A stretch of DNA of 64,000 nt from Streptomyces halstedii (GTDB taxonomy: Bacteria; Actinomycetota; Actinomycetes; Streptomycetales; Streptomycetaceae): contig JOAZ01000033.1 of assembly GCA_000720535.1 (NCBI GenBank), forward strand, positions 1 to 64,000. Reading direction: 5' to 3'. The number at the start of each line of letters is the position of its first letter. The stretch's first letter is position 1. A program made the translations under genes and the position numbers. This document shows, piece by piece, positions 55,475 to 63,871 of the stretch. The notes beneath the pieces are model-generated. The model made no database searches. It saw only the letters and a program-made list of their open reading frames with translations, and was not told where the DNA came from.

Positions 55475-56115
55475 TCTCGAAGGCACTGCCGGTCACCCTC
55501 TCGGTGAGCGCCTGCGCCTGGCTGGTGGCCGCCGTACTCGGTCTGGGCCTCGGCCTCCTCGGCGGCTCACGACACCGTGCCGTACGTGAGGGCCAGTTCT
55601 TCGTGAGCACGGTGCTGCGCGGCATGCCCGAGGTCCTGGCCATCTACCTGCTGTTCTTCGGCCTCACCGACTACGGCATGGACTTCTCCCCGTTCAGCGC
55701 CACGGTCGTCGCCCTCGGCCTGACCCAGGCCGGATTCTGGTCCGAGGCGGTACGCGGCACGCTCGATCTCGTACCGCTCCGCCAGCGCGAAGCGGGCCAG
55801 TCGCTCGGGTTGTCCGCCCTCCAGGTCCACCGCCATGTGGTGCTGCCGCAGATCGTCCAGCCGCTGCTCGCACCCGCGTTGAACATGTTCGTCGCCCTGA
55901 TGAAGCTCACCGCCATCGCCGCGGCGGTCGGACTGCCCGAACTCCTCCACTCGGGCCGCGCGGAGATGGACCGCACCTATCAGGTCATCCCCGTCGTCAT
56001 CGCCCTCGCCGTGATCTACGTCGTGGTGACCCTGCCGCTGACCCACCTGGTGGGTGCCGTCGAGCGGCGCAGCCGCAGCCGGTCGACACAGGAGTCGATG
56101 CCGGTCTTCTCCTGA
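55453..56115 (+). CDS. ABC transporter permease, His/Glu/Gln/Arg/opine type (2)
   Basis: The 220-residue protein has five membrane helices and the coupling loop QREAGQSLGLSALQVHRHVVLPQ. ATG 55453 lies inside the previous gene with GGAGAAGG upstream. It completes the heterodimeric permease. Confidence 0.9.
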   Translation: MDIYLDLISKALPVTLSVSACAWLVAAVLGLGLGLLGGSRHRAVREGQFFVSTVLRGMPEVLAIYLLFFGLTDYGMDFSPFSATVVALGLTQAGFWSEAVRGTLDLVPLRQREAGQSLGLSALQVHRHVVLPQIVQPLLAPALNMFVALMKLTAIAAAVGLPELLHSGRAEMDRTYQVIPVVIALAVIYVVVTLPLTHLVGAVERRSRSRSTQESMPVFS

Positions 56116-56132
56116 GCGGGGGCGTCGTCAGG

Positions 56133-56159
56133 GCGCCGGGCCGCCGCGACGGCCGGCGC
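56133..56159 (+). terminator. Imperfect GC-rich hairpin after the permease genes
   Basis: GCGCCGGGCC (56133-56142) pairs with GGCCGGCGC (56151-56159) with one bulged base, 17 bases after the permease stop. Confidence 0.4.
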
Positions 56160-56290
56160 TCGGTGGCAGTGGCCCGGCTGCAGGCTTCGGGCTCCACGCG
56201 GGCGCGCGCCGAGGCCGACTCCTCGTACACCGGCGCCGTTCACCACACGGTGCCGTTCACTCCGGGGCATCCCGCATGGCCTGCACGACG

Positions 56291-56319
56291 TCGGGAGTGC
56301 CGTTCCAGTGCACTCCCGA
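56291..56319. promoter_or_regulatory. 10-bp perfect dyad just before the hydrolase pseudogene start
   Basis: TCGGGAGTGC (56291-56300) and GCACTCCCGA (56310-56319) pair across 9 bases and end 10 bases before ATG 56330. It would cover the leader of the pseudogene mRNA and may be an old operator or a stem hiding the ribosome site. Confidence 0.5.
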
Positions 56320-56329
56320 AGGCGCGACC

Positions 56330-56800
56330 ATGCGTTTCACTTCCGAGCGGCGCCTCGACGACGGCGTCCTCGAACGCGAATTCATCCTCGATGGGATTCC
56401 CGGCATCCTGTGGACGCCCGCGTCCGCGTCCGCGCCGGACCCGCTGGTCCTGCTCGGCCACCCTCCGCTCGGGTTGCGCGCGATGTACCCCCGGCTGGTG
56501 GCGCGGGCCCGGGACTCCTCGTCCTTCCCCTGGTCGACCAAGCAGTCCCGGAATGGCAGGCCGCCTTGGACGCCCTCCTCCCGCTGCCCTGTATCGGCGG
56601 CCCGGTCGGGTACTCGGGGGGACTGATCTCCATCGGCATCCGGCTGGCGGTGGTCGAGCCCCGCGTCTCGGCCGCCGTCCTGTTCGCCGGGGTCGAATGT
56701 ACCGGCGTACCGGCTGACCGGTTACCGATGGTCCGGGCGTACGTGGCCCACTGCCGCCGGCGGAAGCTCTTCGGACCGCGACCGCCGATGGCCCGGACGG
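56330..56800 (+). pseudogene. Alpha/beta hydrolase, internally deleted and frameshifted
   Basis: The frame starting at ATG 56330 reads MRFTSERRLDDGVLEREF, PGILWTPASAS, LVLLGHPPLG and YPRLVARARDSSS, then loses sense. From about 56515 a different frame continues with LVLPLVDQAVPEWQAALDALLPLP, GPVGYSGGLISIGIRLAVVEPRVSAAVLFAG. Together they match one alpha/beta hydrolase lacking a block of its first third and with a shifted frame. After about 56700 the C-terminus, including the catalytic His, is also lost. Confidence 0.75.
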
Positions 56801-56807
56801 CGCTCGG

Positions 56808-57797
56808 TCAGCGGGGCGGTGCCACCAGTCGTCCCTGGTAGACGAGTGAGGCGGCCTGTTTGAGGGTGCGGAGCCGGACGCTGATCGTGTAGCCGGTGAT
56901 GCCGGGAACCGTCGAGAGCCGGCGGCTGAGCCAGTCGTAGAAGTCGGCGGTGTCCGTGCACATGACGATCGCCATGAGGTTCTGGGCGCTGGTCGTGGCG
57001 GCGGCGAAGACGACCCGGGGGAGCGCGGCGACGGCCGTGCCCGTCTCGTGCAGCAGGGCGGGGGAGGTGCTCAGCCACAGTGCGGCGCTGAAGGGGTAGC
57101 CCAGCTCCTCCAGGGCCAGGTCCACGTCGTAGAAGAGGGTGCCCGAGCGTTCCAGGACCTCCAGGCGCCGGGCGACCCGCCCCGTGGTCCAGCCGGTGCG
57201 CCCGGCAAGGGTGGCCTGACTCGCCCGGCCGTCCTCGGCGAGCGCGGCGAGCAGGGCCGCGTCCTCCTCCTGCGGTTCGACCTGCGGGCCCCGCGGCGTG
57301 ATAAGCGGGCCGTGCGCGCGCAGGGATTCCACCGCCTCCTCGGGGAGCGAGGGGCCGAGCCGCCCCCAGTCGGCGCCGGGCGGGGAGTAGGTGTGCAGGA
57401 TCATGCGGGTGTCCGTCGCCAGGACGCCCGGGGTACGGGCGAGCTGGCGCAGCACCTCCGGCATCCGTCCGTCATGGGGAGCCGCCATCGAGCAGACGAT
57501 TTCCGAGCCGCCGAAGGAGATGGTGGCGAAGGAGACTTCGGGGAGCCGGGTCAGCGCCTCCGCGCAGGCGTCGGTCCGGTCGGGGCGCAGCGAGATCCGG
57601 ACCACGCTCGCCACCAGACCCTGCACCGCGGGATTGACGAGCCCCACCACCCGTACCGTGCCGGCGCGGCGCATCGTCCGGTAGCGACGGGCGACGGTCT
57701 GCTCCGAGGCGCCCACCACCTCCCCGACCAGCCGGAACGGCGCCCGGGGTGCGACATGGAGGGCGTGGAGGATATGGCTGTCCAGGGTGTCGAGCAT
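56808..57797 (-). CDS. AsnC/Lrp-family regulator with two AsnC-type halves
   Basis: The 329-residue protein has two helix-turn-helix/ligand-binding pairs: MLDTLDSHILHALHVAPRAPFRLVGEVVGASEQTVARRY at the start, and a second winged helix at about 165-205 (EEDAALLAALAEDGRASQATLAGRTGWTTGRVARRL), each followed by an Lrp-like ferredoxin-fold segment. ATG 57797 is chosen; the frame is open upstream. It is divergent from the MFS exporter, which it probably controls. Confidence 0.88.
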   Translation of the reverse strand: MLDTLDSHILHALHVAPRAPFRLVGEVVGASEQTVARRYRTMRRAGTVRVVGLVNPAVQGLVASVVRISLRPDRTDACAEALTRLPEVSFATISFGGSEIVCSMAAPHDGRMPEVLRQLARTPGVLATDTRMILHTYSPPGADWGRLGPSLPEEAVESLRAHGPLITPRGPQVEPQEEDAALLAALAEDGRASQATLAGRTGWTTGRVARRLEVLERSGTLFYDVDLALEELGYPFSAALWLSTSPALLHETGTAVAALPRVVFAAATTSAQNLMAIVMCTDTADFYDWLSRRLSTVPGITGYTISVRLRTLKQAASLVYQGRLVAPPR

Positions 57798-57833
57798 GGG
57801 GCAAGTATGGCGCTCAGGGTCTTCTGGCGGCGG

Positions 57834-57884
57834 TTTCCACCGGATACGCCAGCTCGGTTTGATGGAAAGACCGCTTTCGGTGGA
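57834..57884. promoter_or_regulatory. Possible AsnC-type binding region between regulator and exporter
   Basis: Overlapping inverted repeats occur here: TTTCCA/TGGAAA (57834, 57863) and TCCACCG/CGGTGGA (57836, 57878). Their place in the 255-base divergent gap fits a regulator-binding zone. Promoter boxes are not clear. Confidence 0.35.
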
Positions 57885-58052
57885 GACTCGGGGAGGCTCG
57901 ACGGTCGTGACTGCGGTCCCCGGTCGACGGCGCCCGGAGCGGCCCGCCCGGTACGCCGTCGAGGCCCCCGCGAAGGGACGCGCCCTCACGGCCGCCCCGC
58001 CACTCGTCTGCTGTTCCCCGCGCCGGGTACCCGGCGCCCCGAAGGAGTTGTG

Positions 58053-59666
58053 TTGTCCCAGTCACCGCCCTCAGCCGTGCCCCACCGCGGGGCGACCATC
58101 GTCATGGCCTGCCTCGGGGTCTTCGTCGCCTACCTGCCGGTGACCAGCGTCTCGGTGAGCCTGACCGCCATCCAGCAGGCGCTGTCCACGACGACCTCGG
58201 AACTGGCCTGGGTGTCGGACGCCTTCGTACTGCCCATGGCGGCCTTCATCCTGACCGCCGGGGTCTTCGGCGACGTGCACGGCCGGCGCAAGGTCTTCGT
58301 CGCCGGGCTGCTGCTCTCCGCCGCCGGCGCGGCCACCTCGCTCACCGCGCACTCGATCGGCCAGCTCTGGACCGGGCAGGCGCTGTCCGGACTCGGTGCC
58401 GCCGCGCTGCTGCCCACCACGCTGGCCCTGATCAGCCACGCCGTGCCCGACCACCGGGAACGCGGGAAGTTCATCGGCATCTGGGCGATGTGCCTGCTCG
58501 GCTCGCTCGCCGTCGGCGGCGTGCTGGCCGGGACCATCCTCAGCCACGCCGACTGGCGCTGGATCTTCCTCGTACCGCTCCCCGTCGCGCTCGTCGCCGT
58601 CGTCATATCCCTGCGGGCGCTGCCCGAGTCGCGGGCGCCGCGCGCCGGGCGGCTCGACTGGCCCGGACAGATCACCGCCGCGCTCGCCATCATCGCGCTC
58701 GTCTACGGCGTCATCGAGGGCGGCGCCGGGTCCTTCGGCGACACCCAGGTCGTCGTCGCGCTCGCCGTCGCCGTCGTCAGCGGCGTTCTCTTCGTCATGA
58801 CCGAGCGGCGCTCCGCCCACCCGATGCTCGACCTCACGCTGTTCCGCAGCCCCGGTTTCACCGCCACGACCCTCGTCGCGATGATCATGTTCCTGGGCAT
58901 GATCGGCTTCTTCTTCGTGCTGAGCCTCTACTTCGGCATGGTCCAGCGGCTCGACACCCTCGGTACCGCCTGGCGGCTGCTCGTGATCACCGGAGCCGCC
59001 CTGATCGTCAGCGGCATCGCCGGACGCGTCATGCACAGGCTCTCGCCCCGCCTCATGATCACCACGGGCCTGCTCATGGTGACGGCGGCCCTGCTCACCC
59101 TGCTCGGCGCCGACGCCGGTACGTCCTTCGGCTCGCTGTCCTGGCGGCTGCTCCTCCTCGGGCTGGGCATGGGGCTGGTGACGACGCCGATGACGGCCAC
59201 CGCCGTCGCGTCCGTACCGCACCCGCTCGCCGGTATGGCCGCCGCCGGGAACAACGCCTTCCGCCAGGTCGGCGGCGCGCTCGGACCGGCCGTGCTCGGC
59301 GCCCTGCTCACTAGCCGCGCCGTCTCCTCCCTGCCCGGCCACCTCTCCGACGCGGGCGTGGACGGCGCGCTGGCCGACCAGGTCACCGCCGCGACACGGG
59401 ACGGCGGCCTCGGGGCGGTCGGCTCGATGGCCCTCGGCCCGGGTGCCGGACAGGTCTGGGGCGCGGTCGGTGACGCGTTCCTGGAGGGCATGCGGCTGTG
59501 CCTGATCGTGTCGGCGGGCCTGACGTTCCTGGCGGCGGTCCTCGCCTTCGTCCTCCTCCACCCCCGTCTGGGGCGCGAGCGCACGGTGAGCGTCGCGGGC
59601 GATTCCGCGACGCGGGTGCCCGGCGGCACGGAACGGCGCGCCGTCGAGACGGGCACGCCCGCCTGA
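58053..59666 (+). CDS. MFS transporter, DHA2 (14-TM) drug-exporter family
   Basis: The 537-residue protein has about 14 membrane helices. It has the DHA2 signatures GVFGDVHGRRKVFVAGL (motif A), ALSGLGAAALLPTTLALIS (motif C region) and ERGKFIGIWAM, and the late GMAAAGNNAFRQVGGALGPAVLGALL. TTG 58053 is chosen because GAAGGAG lies five bases upstream. The C-terminal tail is hydrophilic. It probably exports drugs or metabolites under control of the divergent AsnC regulator. Confidence 0.9.
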   Translation: MSQSPPSAVPHRGATIVMACLGVFVAYLPVTSVSVSLTAIQQALSTTTSELAWVSDAFVLPMAAFILTAGVFGDVHGRRKVFVAGLLLSAAGAATSLTAHSIGQLWTGQALSGLGAAALLPTTLALISHAVPDHRERGKFIGIWAMCLLGSLAVGGVLAGTILSHADWRWIFLVPLPVALVAVVISLRALPESRAPRAGRLDWPGQITAALAIIALVYGVIEGGAGSFGDTQVVVALAVAVVSGVLFVMTERRSAHPMLDLTLFRSPGFTATTLVAMIMFLGMIGFFFVLSLYFGMVQRLDTLGTAWRLLVITGAALIVSGIAGRVMHRLSPRLMITTGLLMVTAALLTLLGADAGTSFGSLSWRLLLLGLGMGLVTTPMTATAVASVPHPLAGMAAAGNNAFRQVGGALGPAVLGALLTSRAVSSLPGHLSDAGVDGALADQVTAATRDGGLGAVGSMALGPGAGQVWGAVGDAFLEGMRLCLIVSAGLTFLAAVLAFVLLHPRLGRERTVSVAGDSATRVPGGTERRAVETGTPA

Positions 59667-59765
59667 CGGACTCTTTCCCGCGGTGTGAACGGCGGCACCG
59701 GTCCGGCGGCGGCCACAGGCCCCGGACCGGCGCGTCGCCGAGGGCGCTGGGCGGGACCGCCGGGG

Positions 59766-59822
59766 CGTCGTCCGGGCACGGCGGTCCACGGCAGTCGGGC
59801 CGTCGTCCGGGCACGGCGGTCC
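59766..59822. repeat. Direct repeats in the MFS-GNAT gap
   Basis: A 22-base sequence at 59766-59787 recurs exactly at 59801-59822. The 264-base gap (59667-59930) shows no gene. Confidence 0.7.
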
Positions 59823-59930
59823 CCGGAGGCCGGGGCGCTGCCTGGCCACACGGCCGTCTCCGGCGGCCGTTCGTACGGGCGCGGCGGCACCGGGACACGA
59901 CCATGATCCGTCAGAGGGCATCATGGGGGC

Positions 59931-60644
59931 GTGAGGTACGACGCGACGCTGAACGGCGACACCCTGGCGCTGGACGACCCGGTGGGTCAGTCCCTCAGCG
60001 GCGGCCATGCCCATCTGGGCCGCCGGCTCGGCCGGGCCGCCACCTATCTGCCGGAGGTGGCCACCTTCTCCGTGGTGCCCCCGGACGCGGACGAGGCCCA
60101 GTGGGCGGAGCTGGCCCGGCTGCTGGGCCCGGGGCAGTTCGCGGACATGTTCAGCTGCCCCGCCGTCCCGCCGCCGGACTGGGAGCCCGTGTTCGTCCTG
60201 GAAGGCCGCCAGATGATCTGGCGGGGCGAGAGCCGTTCCGGTGGGGCACCGGCCGAGACCGGTGTGGTCGAACTGGGCCCGGACCAGGTGCCGGAGATGC
60301 TCGACCTCGTGGCACGGACCAGGCCGGGGCCGTTCTGGCCGCGCACCCATGAACTCGGTACGTATCTCGGCGTCCGCGACCGGGGTGTGCTGGTGGCCAT
60401 GGCGGGCGAACGGCTGCGACCGCCGGGCTGGACCGAGATCAGCGCCGTCTGCACCGCCCCCGAGGCACGCGGCCGGGGCCACGCCGCCCGCCTGGTCGGC
60501 GCGCTGGCCGCGCGCGTCACGGCCCGCGGCGAACGCCCGTTCCTGCACGTGGCGGAGGCGAACACACGGGCGACGGCGCTCTACGAACGGCTCGGGTTCA
60601 CGACCCGCAGGCCTGTGACGTTCCGGGGGTTCCGCACGCCGTGA
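59931..60644 (+). CDS. GNAT-family N-acetyltransferase
   Basis: The 237-residue protein has its acetyl-CoA fold in the C-terminal half: ISAVCTAPEARGRGHAARLVGALAARV (about 175-202), then HVAEANTRATALYERLGF. The N-terminal 100 residues are family-typical but not catalytic. GTG 59931 is the start. The acceptor is unknown. Confidence 0.87.
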   Translation: MRYDATLNGDTLALDDPVGQSLSGGHAHLGRRLGRAATYLPEVATFSVVPPDADEAQWAELARLLGPGQFADMFSCPAVPPPDWEPVFVLEGRQMIWRGESRSGGAPAETGVVELGPDQVPEMLDLVARTRPGPFWPRTHELGTYLGVRDRGVLVAMAGERLRPPGWTEISAVCTAPEARGRGHAARLVGALAARVTARGERPFLHVAEANTRATALYERLGFTTRRPVTFRGFRTP

Positions 60645-60645
60645 C

Positions 60646-60674
60646 GGGTGGGGCGGAAAGGCGCCGCCCCACCC
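60646..60674. terminator. Strong bidirectional terminator after GNAT gene
   Basis: GGGTGGGGCGG (60646-60656) and CCGCCCCACCC (60664-60674) are perfect 11-bp arms with a 7-base loop, starting one base after the GNAT stop. A second stem (CGCCCCG/CGGGGCG) follows before the convergent GH3 stop. Confidence 0.85.
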
Positions 60675-60730
60675 CTCCGCGCCCCGTGTACGCGGGGCGG
60701 CAGGGGCGGGGCGGCAGGGGCGGGCCCCCG

Positions 60731-61897
60731 TCAGGCCAGCCACCCGCGCAGGGCCGCCACCCGGGCCGCGCCCGCGTCGAACGCCGCCCCGTTCAGGGTG
60801 CCCGCCGTCAGGGCGTCGCTCAGCGCCGTCACCGCCTGGTCCCCCTGAGCGGCGTCGCGGCCCGAGCACAGGATCAGGTCCATGCCCGCCCCGGCCGCCA
60901 GGACCGCCCGCTGTGCGGTGCTGCCGTAGGACTTCAGCGCCCCGGCCTCCAGCGCGTCCGTGACCGTCACGCCCTGGAAGCCGAGCCGGTCGCGGAGTTG
61001 GCCCACCACCGTCGGGGACAGCCCCGCCGGGCGGTCGGCGTCCAGGGACGGGTAGACCGCCCAGGACAGCATGACCAGCTTCGTCCCGGCCGCTATCGCC
61101 TGGCTGTACGGCACTTCGTCGACGCCTCGCAGGGTGGCCGCGGACGTGGTGAGGGTGACCGGGCCCAGGTCGGTGTTCTGGTTCGCGGCGGCGGGGCCGA
61201 GGCCGGGGTAGTGCTTGGCGGTGGCCGCCACCCCCGCGTCCTGCTGGGCGGTGACGAAGGCCGCGCCGCACCTGCCGACCGCCGCCGGGTCCTTGCCGTA
61301 CGACCGCTTGTACTGGTCGGTGAAGTCGCCCGCCTTCCGGTACACGTCCAGCACCGGGGCCAGGTTGACGTTCATACCGACGCCCGCGAGGTTCATGCCC
61401 GCGCCGCCGCCGGTGAACTCCGCCTGGGCGGCCGGGTCGGCCGAAGCGCCGACCTCCTTCGCGGACAGCACCGGTTCGCCGGGCAGACGGCGTACCAGAC
61501 CGCCTTCCTGATCAGTCATCAGCAGCAGGGGGGTCTTGACGGGGGAGGAGGCGTGCGCCGCGTTCATCTGCTGGACGACGCCCTCGATCTGGGTCAGGTT
61601 CTCGATGTTCTCGCCGAAGAAGATCACTCCGGCGGTGCGGCCCTCCCTGATCGCGTCCATCAGCCGGGCCGGCGGGGTGAGCCCCGGGTAGGAGTGGATC
61701 ACGCACTGCCCGGCGCGCTGGGCCGGGGTCAGGGCGGCCGAGGAGGCGTGTGCCCGGGAGGGGGCGGGGGACTTCCCGACGGCGCGTGGGGCCGCGTCCG
61801 TACGGCCCGCCAGCCCGAGTCCGCCCGCCAGGGCGGCCGTTGTGGCGAGCAGGGCGCCGCGCCTGCTGAGGACGTGGGGCCGCGGTGTCGCGCTCAT
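60731..61897 (-). CDS. Secreted glycoside hydrolase family 3 protein (Tat signal)
   Basis: The 388-residue protein begins with a Tat-type signal (LSRRGALLATTAALAGGLGLAG). The GH3 barrel follows: AGQCVIHSYPG, LLLMTDQEGGLVRRLPGEP, GMNVNLAPVLDVYR, KHYPGLG and VTVTDALEAGAL, where the Asp of TDA is the family's nucleophile. The GDTxxDSH loop that gives bacterial N-acetylglucosaminidases their acid/base His is replaced by GPAAANQNTDLGP. So it is GH3, but assignment as NagZ is uncertain. ATG 61897 start. Confidence 0.85.
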   Translation of the reverse strand: MSATPRPHVLSRRGALLATTAALAGGLGLAGRTDAAPRAVGKSPAPSRAHASSAALTPAQRAGQCVIHSYPGLTPPARLMDAIREGRTAGVIFFGENIENLTQIEGVVQQMNAAHASSPVKTPLLLMTDQEGGLVRRLPGEPVLSAKEVGASADPAAQAEFTGGGAGMNLAGVGMNVNLAPVLDVYRKAGDFTDQYKRSYGKDPAAVGRCGAAFVTAQQDAGVAATAKHYPGLGPAAANQNTDLGPVTLTTSAATLRGVDEVPYSQAIAAGTKLVMLSWAVYPSLDADRPAGLSPTVVGQLRDRLGFQGVTVTDALEAGALKSYGSTAQRAVLAAGAGMDLILCSGRDAAQGDQAVTALSDALTAGTLNGAAFDAGAARVAALRGWLA

Positions 61898-61947
61898 GGA
61901 CTTCTCCTTCGCGGACTGCGAGGTGGGGGGAGGAGGAGGCGCCGTGT

Positions 61948-61976
61948 GCCGGAGCGGATCAGTCGTCCGCTCCGGC
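61948..61976 (-). terminator. Terminator between GH25 and GH3 genes
   Basis: GCCGGAGCGGA (61948-61958) and TCCGCTCCGGC (61966-61976) are perfect 11-bp arms with a 7-base loop, 57 bases past the GH25 stop. The GH3 gene downstream is therefore probably transcribed on its own. Confidence 0.75.
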
Positions 61977-62032
61977 CCACGGCGCGAGGGCCCGGCGTAC
62001 GCACGTGGCTGCCGTGCGCCCCGGGCCCGCCG

Positions 62033-62917
62033 TCACGGGGTGTTGTTCGCGAGGGCCAGCAGCCGGGAGCGGTCGCCGCCGAAGCGGTCACGGTCGACGT
62101 TGCCGGAGACGCCGCTCACCGAGCCGGTCGAGGTGTACTGCCACACGGTCCAGAACGGGAAGCCGTTCGGGATGCTCGGGTTGGCGGCCGAGGTCCAGTG
62201 CGCCACCCACAGCGGGCTGCGGGCGGACATGCCGGTCCAGCCGCCCGTGCAGGAGTTCCACCAGCTGGGGCTGGTGTAGATCACCACGTCGCGGCCGGTG
62301 CGGGCCTTGTACGTGTTGTAGAAGTCGAGGATCCAGGTCTGCATGGCCGCGGCCGACTTGCCGTAGCAGCTGCCCTCGATGTCCAGCACGCCCGGGAGGG
62401 TCAGGTTGTCACGCGACCAGGCTCCGCCGTTGCTCGCGAAGAAGTCCGCCTGTGCCGCGCCGCCGGAGAGGTCGGGGCGCGCGAAGTGGTACGCGCCCCG
62501 GATCACGCCCGCGTTGTAGGCGCCCAGGTAGTTGGTGCTGAACGTGGGGTCCTTGTAGGACGTGCCCTCGGTCGCCTTCATCCAGGCGAACTCGATGCCC
62601 GCCGCGCGTACCGAGCCCCAGTTGATGCTGCCCTGGTAGTGGGAGATGTCCACGCCGGCCGGGTTCGCCAGGAGGTCCGTGGTGGGGGCCTTGTCGAGGT
62701 TCAGCTGCCGGGTGTCGGGCTTGAAGTCCTTGCTGTCCTGGACATAGCCGACGCCCATGTAGCCCTGGCCCGGCGGCACGGCGCTGTCGGACGGCAGCGG
62801 CGCGGAGGAGGCGCTGCCCGACATCAGGCTGAGCGTGAGAGCGGCGCTCATGCCGAGCACGCCGGCCGCGGTGAGTCTCTTCTGCGTGGACGTACGGGAA
62901 AGGCTCCGGGGGAACAT
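62033..62917 (-). CDS. Secreted GH25 lysozyme (muramidase)
   Basis: The 294-residue protein has a signal peptide (RLTAAGVLGMSAALTLSLMSGSASSA) and a GH25 domain. GVDISHYQG (catalytic-site Asp), FAWMKATEGTSYKDPTF, GAYHFARPD, VLDIEGSCYG (active-site Asp-x-Glu) and TVWQYTSTGSVSGVSGNVDRDRF all match Streptomyces lysozymes of the cellosyl type. AGGAGG precedes ATG 62917. It cuts peptidoglycan glycan strands. Confidence 0.93.
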   Translation of the reverse strand: MFPRSLSRTSTQKRLTAAGVLGMSAALTLSLMSGSASSAPLPSDSAVPPGQGYMGVGYVQDSKDFKPDTRQLNLDKAPTTDLLANPAGVDISHYQGSINWGSVRAAGIEFAWMKATEGTSYKDPTFSTNYLGAYNAGVIRGAYHFARPDLSGGAAQADFFASNGGAWSRDNLTLPGVLDIEGSCYGKSAAAMQTWILDFYNTYKARTGRDVVIYTSPSWWNSCTGGWTGMSARSPLWVAHWTSAANPSIPNGFPFWTVWQYTSTGSVSGVSGNVDRDRFGGDRSRLLALANNTP

Positions 62918-63129
62918 GGTGTGTCCTCCTGCTTGGTGGGGGGCGAGATGCGATGGTGCCGAGCGGTGGTGCCGCGGTGCGGTGGATCTCGGACGCGCCC
63001 GAGGGGAGGCGGCAGACAGAAAGAGGGATCTACGCGCGGAGCGAGGGGATCTACGCGCGTCTACCTGACGCGAACACGTCATAGTGAGCCACAGTCGGGT
63101 GGGTGCGGTAAACAGTTTTCCGATTCATT

Positions 63130-63145
63130 AGTGGTCTAGACCTCA
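63130..63145. promoter_or_regulatory. DasR-responsive element (dre)-like site upstream of GH25 gene
   Basis: AGTGGTCTAGACCTCA centres on the palindrome GGTCTAGACC (63133-63142) and contains TGGTCTAGACCT, the repeat seen in Streptomyces chitinase promoters. It matches the published DasR consensus ACTGGTCTAGACCAGT at most positions. It lies about 215 bases before the GH25 start. Confidence 0.65.
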
Positions 63146-63149
63146 ATCC

Positions 63150-63769
63150 GCTTCGATGAGCTGGGCAAAAGGCCCGCGTCGGCGGAAACTTTCTTCAGTC
63201 GGCGAGCCGGTCCGTCCCGCCCGCCCCGGTTCCCCGCCTCTGCGGGGTCATGTGACGGCGCGTCATATCGGTTGGGGTGTGGTGCGCGGCGATCCGCCCG
63301 CGTCCGTGGCGCGGGAGGCGTCCCCGCGATGACCGTGCCGGTCCCCGGCCCGGGGACTGTGAACGCGCCCATGCGGCTGGCGCGGTGATGACGGCTGCTG
63401 CCGCCGGATCAGCAACAGCCCCTGTCGCGACGCCTGTTGGCGCACCTGGTCCTGCGTCAGCCGTTGCCGCGCCTGGTGGCCCGCCGGCTTCAGCCCGTCG
63501 TCGCGACGGCCTCGGTGTGACCGGGGGCCCGGTCGGTCACACGGCTGTACCGCGGCGCGCTCGGAGCGGCGACGGGCGTTCGGGCGCGACCGCGTCGCCC
63601 GGACGCCCCGCTCGTCGTCCGCCACCGCGAGGTTCCTCACGGCCCGGCGGCCCCAGGTCTCGCGCCGGGTGCGCGGGTCCAGGTGGTGGCCGGTCGATGG
63701 CGCGCCCGTGGCCGTGATGAGGCTGAAAACAGTCTCACGGCAGTCTTATAAGTTACTGGTGAGTCTTGA
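63150..63769. other. 620-bp region without a gene
   Basis: Very GC-rich with open frames in several phases but no ribosome sites, family motifs or good codon pattern. AT-richer sequence at 63720-63765 leads into the promoter below. Confidence 0.5.
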
Positions 63770-63798
63770 TTGACCCGCCCGACCCGACTCCTTAGTGT
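63770..63798 (+). promoter_or_regulatory. Promoter of the flavin oxidoreductase gene
   Basis: TTGACC (63770-63775), 17 bases, TAGTGT (63793-63798). The -35 matches 5 of 6 and the -10 fits TANNNT. A start near 63805 would leave a leader of about 67 bases. Confidence 0.55.
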
Positions 63799-63799
63799 T

Positions 63800-63815
63800 C
63801 CGTTCAATCGAACGG
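63800..63815. promoter_or_regulatory. Operator-like dyad at the transcription start
   Basis: CCGTTC (63800-63805) and GAACGG (63810-63815) are perfect 6-bp arms with a 4-base spacer, directly after the -10 box, a typical repressor position. GTTC/GAAC cores are common in TetR and MarR operators. Confidence 0.5.
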
Positions 63816-63871
63816 CGTACCTGTCAATGGAACGCCGCTGAGTGCCGGCCCTCGGATAGGGGGGATCATAG

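Noticed and set aside
58071-61271. A 1066-residue minus-strand open frame
   Set aside because: It lies opposite the MFS exporter and GNAT genes, which have clear families; its composition is that of a GC-rich shadow.
63263-63717. Open frames on both strands considered as a small gene or transposase remnant
   Set aside because: No motif, no ribosome site and very high GC in all positions; nothing supports coding.
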